Shown here: one piece after another, positions 1 to 11,901 of the stretch | Layout of the letters: every line of letters begins with the position of its first letter | How positions within the stretch are numbered: the first letter of the stretch is position 1 | Assembly (NCBI GenBank): GCA_021234155.1 | Contig: JAJEKV010000035.1 | Location: 3,608,224-3,672,223, forward strand | Origin: Isoetes taiwanensis | Lineage: Eukaryota; Streptophyta; Lycopodiopsida; Isoetales; Isoetaceae | Direction of reading: 5' to 3' | DNA: 64,000 nucleotides | The notes under the pieces: model-generated | What the model was told of the DNA's origin: nothing | Database searches by the model: none | Seen by the model: only the letters and a program-made list of their open reading frames with translations | Made by a program: the position numbers and the translations under genes

Positions 1-475
1 CGCATGCTGTGAGCAGGTTCGGTGGGTAACGCCAACCGCCGCAAGCATCAGCCTGAGAACAAGTAGAGACAGAAAGAGGAGCAAGAGAGGAAGGTCCCCA
101 GCCTTGGACTCCTCCGACTAAGCTCGATTCGTGACCGATTCTCGAGGAAGAAGAAGAGCGTAACCAAGTCCGAAAGCGCATCTAAAGGCGAGGAACCACC
201 CTGAGGGACGACAAAGGGACACAAGAACCTCCTCACTACCGTAAGAAAGTAGACTCGCGTGATTGGGAAATGTTTGGAAGGCCAGAAGCTCGAGCAATTC
301 TCAAAGCAGAACAGTCGCATGGAAGCAGAGGCTTGGCTTGACGAGATGAGCTTAATACGGCAATGCCTATGGTATGAAGGATAAGGATAAAGGCGTGGTG
401 GCAACAAATAACCCGGAAGGGAGCAAAGACGCATTTGGTGGAAGGGCTATGCCAAGGCTCATGGCTTAAGCAGGG

Positions 476-1221
476 ATGCTTGCGTGTTCAAGAAGTTTGC
501 TAAAGCCTTCAAGCCATTACGCTCCAAGAGAGCACAAGTCCAAAGATGATGCAAAGAGCTTCTACAGTTGCAAAGAAGGCAACAAGTCAAGATTTAAATA
601 CACAGAGGAATTTATGAGGCTAAGGTCAGATGTGCCAAAGTTAGGTGAGAAGCATGCAAAGGAAAGCTACATTGAAGGTCCGAATGAGGAGATCCGCAAG
701 TTTGTAAGGGCAATAAACCCTAGAACGGTATCGAAGCCGAGTCCAAGGCAATAAGCTTGCAAGGGACAGACCTCGCAATAGCGGGCGAGGCAACAAGATT
801 ACCAAGATAAAGGCAAGGCAAAGCAGTGCGCTTTAGCCCGAGAACAAACCCAGCCTCAGACCAGCTAGAGCCCCATATAGTGGCAATCAAGGGAAACAAA
901 GGAGAAGAAGCAGTGTCCTTCAAAGACAAACAGAAGGGTCAAACTACTCCAAAGCAAAGGCGATCCTTTCTCACAGGCCATGCCCAAGGAAAAGAGACAG
1001 AGTGCATAGAAAAGCAAAATTTTGCTTCGTGTGTTTCCAGCCAAAGCCATAGGACAAAGAACCGCCCATATGTCATGAGTGCAGCCGCTAGCAGAGTTGG
1101 GAGATTGGGACACTCGTCTCGACGACGACGGGCGAGGAGGCCCGCGACTACATTCTGTGGTGAGTGTCATATCTTTGCCGCAATAGATACAGAGAGCAAG
1201 CAGAGAGCCAAGATAAAGTAA
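476..1221 (+). pseudogene. Ty3/gypsy gag remnant with degraded zinc knuckle
   Basis: The stretch at 580-730 translates to a gag-like segment with YTEEFMRL followed by an EIRKFV helix, the pattern seen at the end of Ty3/gypsy capsid domains. At about 1020-1075 a CFVC followed, in another frame, by HRTKNRPY resembles the nucleocapsid zinc knuckle usually written CxxC..H-R-T-K-x-C-P-Y; the frame changes between the halves and one cysteine is an arginine. Gag would package element RNA. The first 475 bases probably belong to gag too but show no conserved motif. Confidence 0.6.
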
Positions 1222-1254
1222 TTTCCATTAAAGGGGAAAGGCCAAGGCCAAGTC

Positions 1255-1804
1255 ATTTATAGTCCTAATAGATTCGAAGTAGCCATAACTTTGCATCTCC
1301 CGCAATGGTTCAAATGTTGAAGTTGAAACCATTAAAGTCAAAGCCAAGGCCCGCTTGTCTTAGCAAGTGGAGCAAGAAGGCGCATCGCCAGTAAAAAGAA
1401 TCAACTTTGACATCGACTTGCCGGGATTAAGATCCGTGATGGGGGCGGAGGTAATGAGCATCGGCAAATATGACTTGATAATAGGTATGGAGTACCTTGG
1501 ACCAGCAGGGGCCATTATTGATTGTGGAAAGCGGAAGGTGACCTTCCCAACACCCGACGGCAAGATCATTGAGATAACAGGTAAAGAAGTTGTCCCCATC
1601 ATGCAGTGTATGTCTTCTAAACGGCTGTTCAAGTGCATCAAGAGTGAGCAGGTAGCATACATCTTCAAGCTTGAGATTAGTGAGCCGGAATTGGAAGGAA
1701 GCAAAGAAGACAAGATGCTCAGCAAGTTGCCGAGGCAAATAGCTAAGTTGATCACGAGTTCCACGATCTCTTCCGTGATGAGATCAAGCAGCCCCTCCTT
1801 ATAG
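1255..1804 (+). pseudogene. Ty3/gypsy aspartic protease remnant
   Basis: An LIDS motif near 1266-1277, followed after a frame change by SHNFASPAMVQMLKL, matches the active-site neighbourhood (LxDSGA-T-HNFIS) of Ty3/gypsy retropepsins, but the glycine-alanine part is lost. Downstream, from 1367, an open frame has DLIIGMEYLG and IIDCGKRKVTF, the second half of the protease fold (family form: DLIIGMDWL...IDC...V.F). The enzyme would cut the Gag-Pol polyprotein. The damaged catalytic triplet and frameshift mean it is inactive. Confidence 0.7.
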
Positions 1805-1879
1805 GGGAGTCGAAAGCAGATAGCACTCAACCGAACAAAACCGACAAGCAAGGCTCCATATAGAATGACAACGCAGAGT

Positions 1880-3040
1880 TGTCTGAGCTAAAGAAGCAGC
1901 TAGGGAGCTGCTCGACCTAGGTTTCATTAGACCTAGTGTCTCGCCGTTTGGAGCGCCCATTCTTTTTGTCAAGAAGAAGGATGGATCTTTGAGAATGTGC
2001 ATAGACTATAGACAGTTGAATAAGCACACCATTAAGAACAAGTATGCGCTTCCAAGATCAGACGACTTGATGGATCAGCTTCAAGGAGCAAAGATCTTCT
2101 CCAAAATCGACTTAAGGTCGTTATCATCGACACGGATAAAGGAGGAGGATATCCACAAGACCGCCGTGACGCCGGATGGGCATTATGAGTTCACAAAGTG
2201 ATGCCTTTCGCTTATCAAATGCCCCCAACGCGCTCATGAGGCTCATGAACGATATCTTCGTGGGAGTTCCCGACACCTTTGTGATTGTTTTCTTTGATGA
2301 CATTTTGGTGTATAGCGATCCCTTGAAGAGCACGCGGCAACACTTGAGAAGGGTGCTAGAGAAGTTGAGGAGGCACCCGCTTAATACGCCAAGTTGTCGG
2401 CGCCACTTCAACAACGAGAAGGTGGAATACCTTGGTCATGTGATCTCGGCGAAGGCATCTCGACGGACCCCGCCAAGATTGAAGCAAAGGATTCAAAGGG
2501 TCGGCTACCAAGAATGTGCACGAGGTCAGAAGTTTTCTGCCTAGCAGGGTACTACAGGAAGTTCGTGAAGAACTTTGCTAAGATAGCAGCCCCGCTAACG
2601 CATCTCGACGAGGGCGTAGAAGGTGAAAGATTGGGTAGAGCATTGGCACAAGAAAGCCCAAAAGGGATTTGAATTGTTGAAGGAAGCTTTAACAACAGCC
2701 CCAGCCTTAACCTCACGGACCCGAGAAAGATAAGCTTGTAGCAACGGATGCGAGTAAGATAGCTACAGGTGCAAAGGCTTATGCAAGAAGAGCGCGTGGT
2801 AGCGTATGATTCCGTGAAGATGAACGACGCCGAGACGCCGCCACCCAACGCGACGATCGTGAATTGCTTGCGCTTGTCGTATGCTAAGAATATGGAGGCA
2901 CTACCTCTTGGGAAGGAAGTTCCAATTGATACCGACCATCGAGCTCCAATATGTATTCACGCAACCACACCTCAACTGAGGCAGGCAGAGAGATGGATGG
3001 AGTTCCTCGAGGAATACGACTTTTGATATAGTCTACAAGC
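1880..3040 (+). pseudogene. Ty3/gypsy reverse transcriptase and RNase H remnant
   Basis: The RT begins with a segment ending in [18 protein letters not shown], then [18 protein letters not shown] at about 2000-2060. Downstream in a shifted frame is the catalytic FFDDILVYS at about 2290-2320, where Ty3 RTs usually have Y/F-x-DD. The connection segment LAGYYRKFVKNFAKIAAPLT lies at 2540-2600, and weaker RNase H-like remains (DRLMQEERVVAYDS, NCLRLSYAKNMEAL) run to about 3030. Frames change at about 2200, 2390 and 2690. The region upstream of the first motif (1805-1880) is the protease-RT linker. Confidence 0.85.
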
Positions 3041-3309
3041 CGTGGAAACTCAATGTGGTAGCAGATGCGCTTTCAAGGCATCCCCTCGACAACTAGAGTG
3101 CATTGCAAACGCAATTTCGACGCCTCCAAATGACTTTGGTAAGAGGATTGAAGAGTCCTTGCCAACGGATGTGGATTTCGTGGAAGTATGGGCAAGCCTC
3201 TCTAAGGAGGCTAGAACAGATAAAGAGCGGGAGGCCTTCAAGCATTATAAGAAGGAAGGCAACCTGTTATACCATAAGAACAAGTTGTGCGTGCATCTCA
3301 ATCATCAGG

Positions 3310-4138
3310 TGTAAGGAAGTTGATCCTCCATGACACGCACAACAGCCCAATAGCTGGCCATGCGGATTCATGAAAACATATTTCAAAGTGCGCAGCAGCA
3401 GCTATTATTGGCCAGAATGAAGAAGCAAATAGCTCGCTACATCAAGGAATGTCACTATGCCGCCAGACGGCGCGCGAGCAGCTTCGAATTCCGTGGGGGC
3501 ATTAGAGCCATTAGCAAAGCCAAATGCTAAGTGGGAGGTAATCAGCATGGATTTCATCACAGACTCCCAAACAAATGCGAGGCAAGGATGCCTTGATGGT
3601 AGTGGTCGACAAGTTGTCAAAGATGGCACATTTTGTGCCTTGCGTGACCACGATACAGCCTATGGATACAAAGAAAGCTCTTCACCAAAGAGATCTTCGT
3701 GCTTCATGGCATGCCAAGGGAGATTATCTCCGACGAGATCCGGTTCATGAGTGCCTTTGGCAAGACCTCTTTGGCGACAATTCAGACCAAGCTATCCATG
3801 AGCACGGCGTATCATCCTCGTGACGGATGGCCGACGGAGCGACCAACAGGATCTTAGAAGACATGCTACTTAAACTATGTCCGAATAAGCAAAGTATGTG
3901 GGAAGAATTTATTCACTTGGTGGAGTTTGCATACAATAGCACCAAGCGTGAATCGTCCCAAATGTCGCCATTTATGATCAATTATGGCTATCAGTGCCTA
4001 ACTCCAGACACTTGGCACAACCCCGTGTCAAAAGTAGAAGTTTCGCAGCAGATGTTGGCCGATATGCAGCAGCTCGTGGAAGAGGTTCGAGGGTATCTCG
4101 CTAGCGCAAGAAGTCGACAAAAAGAGCATCGCCGATAA
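3310..4138 (+). pseudogene. Ty3/gypsy integrase remnant
   Basis: After a degraded HHCC zinc finger (about 3325-3460), the catalytic core starts with KWEVISMDFITD (first Asp, about 3530-3565), followed by DALMVVVDKLSKMAHFVPC in another frame. The segment around the second Asp is scrambled at 3690-3830. The longest clean piece, 3827-4138, reads GATNRILEDMLL...WEEFIHLVEFAYNS, which matches the end of the core with the catalytic-Glu helix partly lost. Integrase would insert the cDNA copy. At least three frame changes make it inactive. Confidence 0.8.
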
Positions 4139-4149
4139 GCATCGAACCA

Positions 4150-4637
4150 GTAAGAGAGTTCAAAGTTGGAGATGATGTATGGCTCAAGATAAAGGTGAAG
4201 CAGCGGGCTCGGATTGGCAATTGCAAGAAGCTTGCTCCAAGGTGGGCTGGACCCTTCGTAATAATCAAGAGAGTAGGTAATCAATCCTACAAGTTAGAAT
4301 TGCCAAGACACCTAAAGATTCATAAGGTCTTCCACGTGAGTTTGTTGAAGAAGCATACCCAAATCCGCATTTAAGTTTTGGACACTCCAACGTTGTTGGA
4401 AATGACGAGGAGCAGCTGGAAATAGTTCCGTAAATGATTCTTGATAAAGCTTTCAAGAAGACAAGGAGGTCGGAGTTCCTCCAATACTTGGTCAAGTGGA
4501 AACACTTGCCGCTGGAAGACGCCACGCGGGTACTTAAGAAGGATTTGGTAAAGCAAGCACCCACGCTTTATGGAGCAATGGGACGGCAAGGTCATCTCCG
4601 AAGAAATCGGCTCGTGCATGTCGATTTGGAGGGTTAA
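4150..4637 (+). pseudogene. Integrase C-terminal domain and chromodomain of the chromovirus
   Basis: Bases 4150-4365 encode the GPF/Y-type module: VGDDVWLKIK, then APRWAGPFVIIKRVGNQSYKLELP and IHKVFHVSLLKK. After a stop near 4374 a new frame at 4434-4637 reads ILDKAFKKTRRSEFLQYLVKW then KHLPLEDATRVLKKDL, a recognisable chromodomain (aromatic-cage position W in VKW, then a W-to-R change where most have ATW). In chromoviruses this domain is thought to steer integration toward modified histones. This is the main evidence for placing the element in the chromovirus branch. Confidence 0.85.
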
Positions 4638-5499
4638 TTCTTGTATAGATTAATCTACGCGATGCAACCTATGCTTGGTATGGGTCGCATGCGCCGTTAT
4701 CGATGATGAGACCACTACGGTGATCTCTAGGGCGTGGTGTAATGTCAATGTAGGCATGACCGCTGCTTCCGCTTTGGGCGAAGTGGAAGGTAGATTAGAA
4801 AGTCTACTTCTCCCCCACCGAAGGAGACGGCCTCGAGAGAAAAGAGGTCATTAAGGAATGCATTGATAGGGAAAGCACCTTTAGCCCCATATATGCTTTG
4901 ATAGGAGGAATCCATCCTTCACGCCCCCACGCGAGAAGGATATCCTCCACGCTGGGCAACTAGAGGTGTAGGCATGAGCGGCATATAGGCATATAGGCTA
5001 CCGCCTCCCCGCCATTATGGAAGATTCATCCTCTTCCTACTGGAGATTAGCCATGCATTCATGTAGATAGGTGGGGTGGTCACCATATAACCAAAATTTA
5101 TTAAACAATTAAAACGGTACTAACGTAGTGTCGACCACTGCCAGCCAGAGCGCCCTGAGGGCAAGGAGGTCGAAGTTATTTAAGACTTGCAACACAAGTT
5201 TTGTTGGAATGTGTTGCAAGGAATGAAGAGTACCCCTGACAAGAATTATAGATATGAAATGCTGAAATTTTGTCTAACTTAACATAGTGAATAACTTGTT
5301 AATGGGGTTATGAATTGATAAGTATTCCATAATATAATAACGTAATAATGTTCTAAAAGTAATTACCTTAGAGTAATCGCGATAAATGTATAAAGATTAT
5401 ATTGTAGGTATCACGCTGATTGCGGGTTGCTGCGTGTTAGAAGATCCCAAGGTGGGGAGACCCACGATGTCGCTGGACATCATTTCAAGGTGGGGAGAA
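4638..5499 (+). other. Non-coding 3' spacer of the Ty3 element, with polypurine tract
   Basis: No reading frame with recognisable homology lies between the chromodomain and the LTR. The last bases, AAGGTGGGGAGAA at 5487-5499, form the polypurine tract that primes plus-strand DNA synthesis directly before the LTR. A second near copy (AAGGTGGGGAGA) is at 5450-5461, so the tract appears duplicated. Confidence 0.7.
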
Positions 5500-7055
5500 T
5501 GTGACGTTCCAAGACAAGATATACGCCCCCCGTGACGTACATTGTATTTGCCACGCCGCATTACCGCCACCCCGATTGACGGTACGCCAACGGATAGCCG
5601 TGTAAGTAGCCCTAGGGGCAACTTGCTAGGAGTGTTCATATATTATTAATGTGCACATGTGCACATTAATGAGGGCACACCTTTCCATGTTGGCATATTT
5701 TGCCACCTAGCCACTAAAGGCAAGTGGGGCCTTTCCAATTATCCCACATGCCAAATTGGGTAATTGGAAACCCTAGCCTAAACCCCATGTCTATTTAGGG
5801 TAGGAAAACCCTAGCTTGCTAGTTTTTCGTCCCTTAGGGTTTTAGAGCTCGGTTTTGGCTGCCCCAGAGCCAAAACCGCCTCCCCGCACGCTGCCTGCCG
5901 AATTGCGCCATCGGGCCTCCACTCGACCATCAGCTCAGCAGATGGTTGAACTCGTGTCGAGGAGCCACTCAAGGATCAGAGTTTGGTCAATTTAATAGCT
6001 TAAACCGCCTTCTAGTCATAGAATCAGAGGTTTAGACTATTAAATTGCCCATAGTAGTTATCTAGATCTTAGATCTTGACACTAACTAAAGAACCTAACT
6101 CTATGATTGGATCTAGTTCTTTAGTTCTTCCTCGTGATATATTTGGATGATGTATTTCGTGAACTCCTTGTATTGGGAAGGGGGTAGAGGCCCTAAAGCT
6201 TGTAGTTGATGCTCCTAGAGTAGCCTCTCTAGCACACCGTAGATTCGCCTGTGTACAAGAGCCACACCTGGTTGTGGGTGAAGGGGCCAGACTGGCTAAG
6301 AAGGAGGTTCATGTCCTGACTCTTGAACGATCCCCCTGGTGTGTAAAGCCTACCGGGGATCATTGTGACTAGGTCTAATGGCTTACCACTGAGTGCGGGT
6401 AAGGCATGGGCTCGACACCCGTGAAGTGGTGTACACTTTCCAGTGGGTTCAGTCGAATACGGGCAAAGGGCCCTCTAGTCACCTTGAGTTAGCATGCGAT
6501 CTCTGGAGGGAGTGATCCCTACCGCCCCATCGAACCGGGAGGATGAGACCCAGGAATAGCCCCTTCGGCTATGCATCCGGCGGGCTACAGTCAGGTCCCA
6601 ACACTTTTCAGCCTACTCTGCAAAGTGTGCACAGGAGGGGCGGATGGAGTGGACAACCCTATGCCATGTTCTTATGCCAGCCAATTCCATTGCCATGAAT
6701 TCTCGCCTCAAGAACTAACTCGAGACCCAAGCCGTCAGTTATCCTTTGAGTCTGAGCCTTGGGTAGGATCCCCTATGTGATGTGCTGATCTTTGTCTATG
6801 CAGATATGAGGAGGACCATCCTTCGAGATGGTCACAGGATGTTGATGTATGTGCTACTGACATGTATGTTTACGCTTCCGCAGCTAGGTAGGCCCTGAGG
6901 GAGACGGGGTAGAATGACACCTTCACTCTTCCCACTGAGACTCGTTACGGGTGCAGTGATATGTGGAGGGCCCTGTATCAGCGTGGAGCTGGTGTGGGGG
7001 AAGAACTCCTGTTTGTATACGGTGAGTGCACCGTATACGAGTAGGGGACGTCACA
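5500..7055 (+). repeat. 3' LTR of the Ty3/gypsy element
   Basis: The segment begins TGTGACGT and ends ACGTCACA, a perfect 8-bp terminal inverted repeat with the canonical TG...CA ends. It sits directly after a polypurine tract, which fixes the left boundary. Length is 1,556 bp. The other LTR and the target duplication cannot be checked because the element starts outside the window. The small open frame at 6571-6780 inside it shows no homology. Confidence 0.85.
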
Positions 7056-7220
7056 CCTACATTCTAGAATATTCTAAAACTTATTAGAACAATTTGGAAC
7101 TTTCTGGAAGAATTTTCTTAGATCCCCCTAGATTCTCTTATATTCTAGAACTTTCTAGAAGATTTTAGAACTTTCTAGAGCCTTCCAGAATATTCTAGAA
7201 CTTTTTTGAACTAGCTAGAA
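7056..7220. repeat. Cluster of TTCTAGAA palindromes (heat-shock-element-like)
   Basis: Bases 7060-7215 contain repeated GAA/TTC blocks such as TTCTAGAA, AACTTTCTAGAAG and TTCCAGAATATTCTAGAAC. Alternating nTTCnnGAAn units are the binding pattern of heat-shock factors. The block follows the LTR directly. It may be a regulatory cluster or only a simple repeat; no adjacent gene is visible. Confidence 0.5.
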
Positions 7221-7439
7221 TGTTATAGTCTATTTTATCTTAATGGGAACATTACCCTTAAGTATATTTGAAACATAAATTTTTTATAGAATTAATACTT
7301 GGTCTAGTGGTTAGAATGGGGGATTAGGGGATCAATGGCCAGTGTTCGAATTCCCTACACAACATAAAATTTTTAAAAGCCTTTTTCTAAGGGATGAGCA
7401 TTCAACTTGGGCCGTAGGATCTTGGACCCGATCAAGGGT

Positions 7440-7815
7440 CGAGATCTCACCACGTGACAATAATTAAAGCAACATGAGCCATAAGATCCATTACATATAA
7501 CTCCCAAAGTCATGTGCACCGTAGGATATGTGCCAAGCCACGTGAGCCATAAGATCTCGGATCGACGATCAGGATCGGATCAACCTAGACCGTATGATCG
7601 ATTATATATAATTCCCAAAGCCATGTGCACCGTAGGATGTGTCCCAAAGCAACGTGAGCCGTAGGATCTCGGACCGACGATCAGGATCAGATCAACCTGG
7701 ACCGTAGGATCGCTTACATATAATCGGAAACAAACTCCCAAGCCATCTGGGTCGTAGGAGACGTCTCAAAGCCACGTGAGCCGTAGGATCTCGGATCAAC
7801 GGCCGGATTCAGGAG
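7440..7815 (+). repeat. Imperfect ~105-bp minisatellite, about 3.5 copies
   Basis: A unit containing GTGAGCCGTAGGATCTCGG, GACGATCAGGATC, GGATCAACCTAGACCGT and CCATGTGCACCGTAGGAT recurs at about 7460, 7550, 7655 and 7765 with small substitutions and indels. No coding sense is seen. Confidence 0.75.
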
Positions 7816-8596
7816 GACAAACATAAGAACATATATATGTTATGATATATTTGGACTTGGCGAAACTTTTGAATTAAGTACTATAAACTTTCACTTGGCT
7901 ATTTTTCTAACTGGAAAAACTAAAAAATATAAATTATGTAGCTTTAGATATATTGTACTACAATTACAAATGATAATCAACAGTCAAGGAACATACAAAA
8001 ATATTAAAAAAAAATTAACAGAAGCTCACATCATCAAGGAACATACAAAAATATAAGCTTTTAACAGAAGCTCACATCATAGCTTATAACATCCGTAGGC
8101 TGAACTACATTCAATGCAATGACACCTTCTAGATATGGCAATCAAATTGCACTTGTCTCTAACCCTTAAGGGAAGATGTTATGCAACCAACTTGGGCATC
8201 TATAGGGATATTGGCCATCTCTTATAATTCCTTTTTTAAGATATATATATATATGATATATGTAATAGAAATTCATAGTTTGAAAAACTATTAGCACTGA
8301 TGACGGGTGTAGGTGGGGATGTATAAAAGTCTATAATAAGAATTCATTTTTGTCTGGCTATTAATGATGCTAAATTGATTCATCATGTGTTGGGGATCCT
8401 TCAGTGTCATATTTTCACATTTAGATTAGAGATTATCATCAATCATATATCATCTAGTAATAAGTTCACCCTGTCATAGCTAGCATGACATGGATAGGTA
8501 AGGCTGAGATATTGCGAGATATGACACTGGATAATTAGGCTGTCTATTGGATCCATTGGCTCCATGTCTTGTGTGTGTGTGTTTTTTTTTTTTTTT
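7816..8596. other. AT-rich intergenic DNA with a short tandem duplication
   Basis: No gene is visible. At 7983-8080 a ~48-bp segment (AAGGAACATACAAAAATAT...AACAGAAGCTCACATCAT) is present twice in tandem. A TA-rich stretch lies at 8240-8260, and a GT run plus a 22-base T tract (8582-8603) marks the edge of the large direct repeat that follows. Confidence 0.6.
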
Positions 8597-11500
8597 TTTT
8601 TTTATTAAAAACACAAAGTCACATTGGATGCAAGAAGATATACAAGATTATGGTCTAACTTAATAGGCTATGCTAAGTGATGGTTTAAGACCATGAAGAT
8701 TCCAGGCGCTAAGTCTGGTGAAATATTGATTTGTTAGATTGGTGTATCCTAATGGCCTATAAGGACATGAAGAACATAATGTGACCATATTTGGCGCATA
8801 ATAGAATACAATGGTGGTTATGGAACCATTGAATTATAGTAAATCTGGAAAAAAAAGAAAAATGTTATTGGTTTAGGGTTTTCTCCCAACGAGCGTATCA
8901 GGCAGTCCGGAGATGGCAGCCGAGCTGGATGTGGAAAGGTAATGAATACATGGCATAAGGCCGGTATAAGCACATGGACTACTGGGAGCAGCGTGCACCT
9001 AAGATTAGAATGTAAATTGGATCCAGGGAACTGACGGTAGCAAGGACTACCAGTATAAGATTACTGGCCCGACAATATGAGAATTATGAGGGATTGCTGG
9101 TGAAGTGTTTTGCATGCAAAAGACCCATGCTCCTGTAAGCGCATGGGTAGAAAGAAAGGCGATCTAAACATGTCCACAAGGAAGAGGATAGCAGAAGAAA
9201 AGAGCTTGATGCGTGGTAGTAAGAAAGTTTTCCAGTTTCACAAAGCAATGGTGAACGAGGCAATGAAAAATTGCACTGGAAATACTGAGAAGAAGGAAGC
9301 AGATTCTGGACCTAAGGATGGGAATGAGAGCAAGGCAAAAATTCCTGAGAGCAACACCATTGAATGCAGTGGAAACAAGACTGCAGATGATGTGCAAAAT
9401 GAAGATCCCTACAAAGCAAGTGGATCTATGGAGATTGCAGCCAACAAGGAGGCATTGCATCAGCCTCAACAAGATCTGAAGACTACCAACAAGGAGCATG
9501 AGCACAAACAAGACAATCAGGTGAATTCTAATTGGAAAATTCTTCTTAGTAGATTCAAATTGATTTTATGAAAAGTAATATGCAGATATGTACATAATAA
9601 TTGTGATTCTTCTCATTGTATCCATATATGTAAGTGGATCTAGTCTTTAAATGATTTTGTTCATGACTATACATCTGGCAGCTAGTATAGACATGCATAA
9701 ACTTAAACTACTATAATAATAACATGGCTCTGCCTATTTTAATGTTGTTAGGCAGGAAGGTCTTTCAGATGTCCAGGCATTGCAGTGTTAAAAGGGTATA
9801 TTATATCTAGTGTTCTATTAATTTGAGCTTGGCACTAGATTTGTGGATATAGACTTATCTGCTAACAAAGATATTATAAGCCACAATGAATGTCAAAAGC
9901 ATAAGCTTAACTAGGATTAATTATCTAATGGAGAATGTCTATCATAGCTGTGCTTATAACTTTGGTAGTAATATTGCATATTGTAGAAGACTAGTGCTAC
10001 TTGAAGACACTTAAAGGTAAATAGAAATATAATCACCTAAAGCCCAACCCTATTCGATTCAGGGCATTTGTATTAAAAAGGGATTGGAGCTGAAATAAAT
10101 AGAAGAATCATCCATCTAACTGGGTAAGCCTAAGGGTAGATTTAGCAAATGAGAGCGGATGGCTCCTGCTGTAGCAATTTCTTGAAGTGGGCAGAATGAG
10201 TATAGCTAAGATCTGAAGGTTTGAAGCTGGTTTAAAATTTCTATTAAAGACTAATAGGTTGCATGGCAATGATTGTAAATATGGTCACTGTTTTAGAAGC
10301 ATCAGCTCTAAAAACGAATTTGTTAAAGAGCCTGTTAGTCTACACAGGGTAGTCACATGAATATAACTAAGAATGTAAATCTTATTGACCCAGGCAGATC
10401 CTAATGACCTTTGTGATAGTATTGCATGGCAGTGTGCTGGGCCTGCAGTCTTAAATGATTAAATGTCTGCATAGATTTTTGGCTTCTCACTTTATATGTA
10501 CACTAAGAGCTAGATGTAGAGCTAGTATATGGATAGTCATGTGATTATGAGACTGTTGGACACTAAAACACAGTGGTATAGGCTTATGTATATGCTGATG
10601 GTTTTGCATGACCATGAGCAAAGATGTAGCTGTCAACATGATAAGTCTTAGAAATCTGTGCACTACTGGAAACATAATATTAAGCTGGGCTAGACGGACA
10701 GATCTGGGAAATATTGCAGTTCAACTCTGTTTTAAGCTCCAGAAGTAGTAGGAAATATGCTTAAAGCTGTGAAACAAGTGTTGTCAATGTTATAGTATTT
10801 AATATGGCACTCGTATTAGATATAGATAGTTTGCATGGATATTTTGCATGTACAGTATGCTTAGAGTGGTATGAACTTTGTAACTAGGCTGAAGGTTTCA
10901 TAAAGACAAAAATTGCTTTTGCACTCAAGGTCACTCATATCATGCATGTTGCTACTGCTTAGTTACTTCAGGATTTAACATCTAGGGCTCTTAAGCCAGA
11001 TTCGTTTGAAGTTAAATCTAACAATAAGTTCACTGCTGTAAAACTCTAGATGTACTGTAGTAGTAGATGTAACACCAGAGTCTTCATCAGGCCATATTAA
11101 ATGAAGTAGAGATCCACATGGACAGAAGCTGAACAGGTTATTTGTACTCACATGAACATTGAAGGCAATGATCTTAGGAGTATTTGGTATTTGCATTGCT
11201 ATACTCCATTAGATTATATCTAGTTTTTCACTTTCTAATGGTGTTGTTTTGGATTCTGTTTGCTATTTTGATTGTTTACATAGCAGTGTGAAGGGGGATG
11301 ACCCCAAAAGATCCCATGACACCTGCTACCATGTACAAGGCAACCATTTCTAATGCTTGTTTTTTGTAATGTTGGTGCAGGTAACAGGATCTTTTGCTCA
11401 TTGTTATGTATTCTTTAAAAAGTGGAAACTGGATATGGATAAGGACCACGGATTCATATTAGAAGACTGGAAATAAAGCGAGAAATATACTTGTGGAGCT

Positions 11501-11798
11501 ACCATGAACTGTTCATTCTTCATGGGTTTGATTTTAAATAGTTTTAAACAGTGAATATTATTGTAGTAAATAGATGCACTTATATACACAAATGTTATAA
11601 TTTGGGAAGTAATAAGGAAATTTGCATTCGGTTTAACACTTAGCATTGGATATATGTAATATTTTTTCTTAACCTATGAATGTTGAAGAAAGTAATATAG
11701 TCTGGGCCTACGGTTAGTACACCTGACTAAATGTAGGGCTGCTTATTGTATCGAGTTATTTCCTTGCAAAGGTATAACAAGATTTCAAAGGTTTTTTT
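8597..11798 (+). repeat. Left copy of a 3.2-kb direct repeat (5' part of the RT unit)
   Basis: From TTTTTTTATTAAAAACACAA to ATTTCAAAGGTTTTTTT this segment is nearly identical (I estimate roughly 1-2% substitutions plus a few small indels) to 22821-26040, in the same orientation. It holds the putative promoter side, exons 1 and 2 and about 2.3 kb of intron 2 of the reverse-transcriptase gene. Direct repeats flanking the coding part resemble the pseudo-LTRs of Penelope-like elements, which arise from head-to-tail copies. A simple tandem duplication of a host locus is the alternative. Confidence 0.85.
8913..9520 (+). pseudogene. Exons 1-2 of the Penelope-like RT gene (basic N-terminal region)
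   Basis: An ATG at 8913 opens a 26-base exon (MAAELDVE) ending at the donor AAAG|GTAATG. A second exon, 9106-9520, starts after TGGTGAAG and ends at the donor ATCAG|GTGAAT. Phases agree: 26 bases leave phase 2, exon 2 supplies the missing base, and exon 2 ends in phase 0 to meet exon 3 at 11902. Exon 2 encodes a cysteine pair (CSC), a basic run (KRMGRKKGDL, STRKRIAEEK) and a polar, charged tail. No known domain, and no GIY-YIG nuclease, is recognised. The splice model is inference from GT/AG sites and frame agreement. This part is intact; the gene is broken further on. Confidence 0.5.
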
Positions 11799-11901
11799 CT
11801 TTGACTCAGTGTATTGGTTATACCAATAACCTAGACTATGTTGCATTAAATTCAGGTGCAATTGTATCATGCTAACAATGAGATATTGTTGGACATTTTA
11901 G
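9521..11901 (+). other. Putative intron 2 of the RT gene (2,381 bp)
   Basis: The segment starts GTGAATTC and ends GACATTTTAG, and the flanking exons join in frame (CAG then GAA AAG ACA ATG). It is AT-rich and contains no convincing open frame. Most of it (to 11798) lies inside the 3.2-kb direct repeat. Being unusually long for the element, it may hold an unrecognised insertion. Confidence 0.45.

Larger units (their letters stand above)
1..5499 (+). mobile_element. Ty3/gypsy chromovirus, internal region (5' end outside window, decayed)
   Basis: The domains lie in the order gag, protease, reverse transcriptase, RNase H, integrase, chromodomain, which defines a Ty3/gypsy element of the chromovirus branch. 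All are on the plus strand, but no reading frame stays open for more than about 145 codons; frameshifts and stops break every domain, so this copy is dead. It ends at a purine tract and a 1,556-bp LTR. The 5' LTR and primer site would lie left of base 1. Assignment to a chromovirus clade (Tekay, Reina, Galadriel, CRM) is not attempted. Confidence 0.9.

Noticed and set aside
48-434. 128-codon minus-strand frame
   Set aside because: It lies opposite the probable gag region of a plus-strand element and has no motif.
8290-8320. CTGATGAC resembling a hammerhead ribozyme core
   Set aside because: No stem II followed by GAAA and no matching stem III could be found nearby.
9164-9511. 115-codon minus-strand frame (and its copy at 23388-23735)
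   Set aside because: Shadow of exon 2 on the plus strand, which has better splice and phase support.
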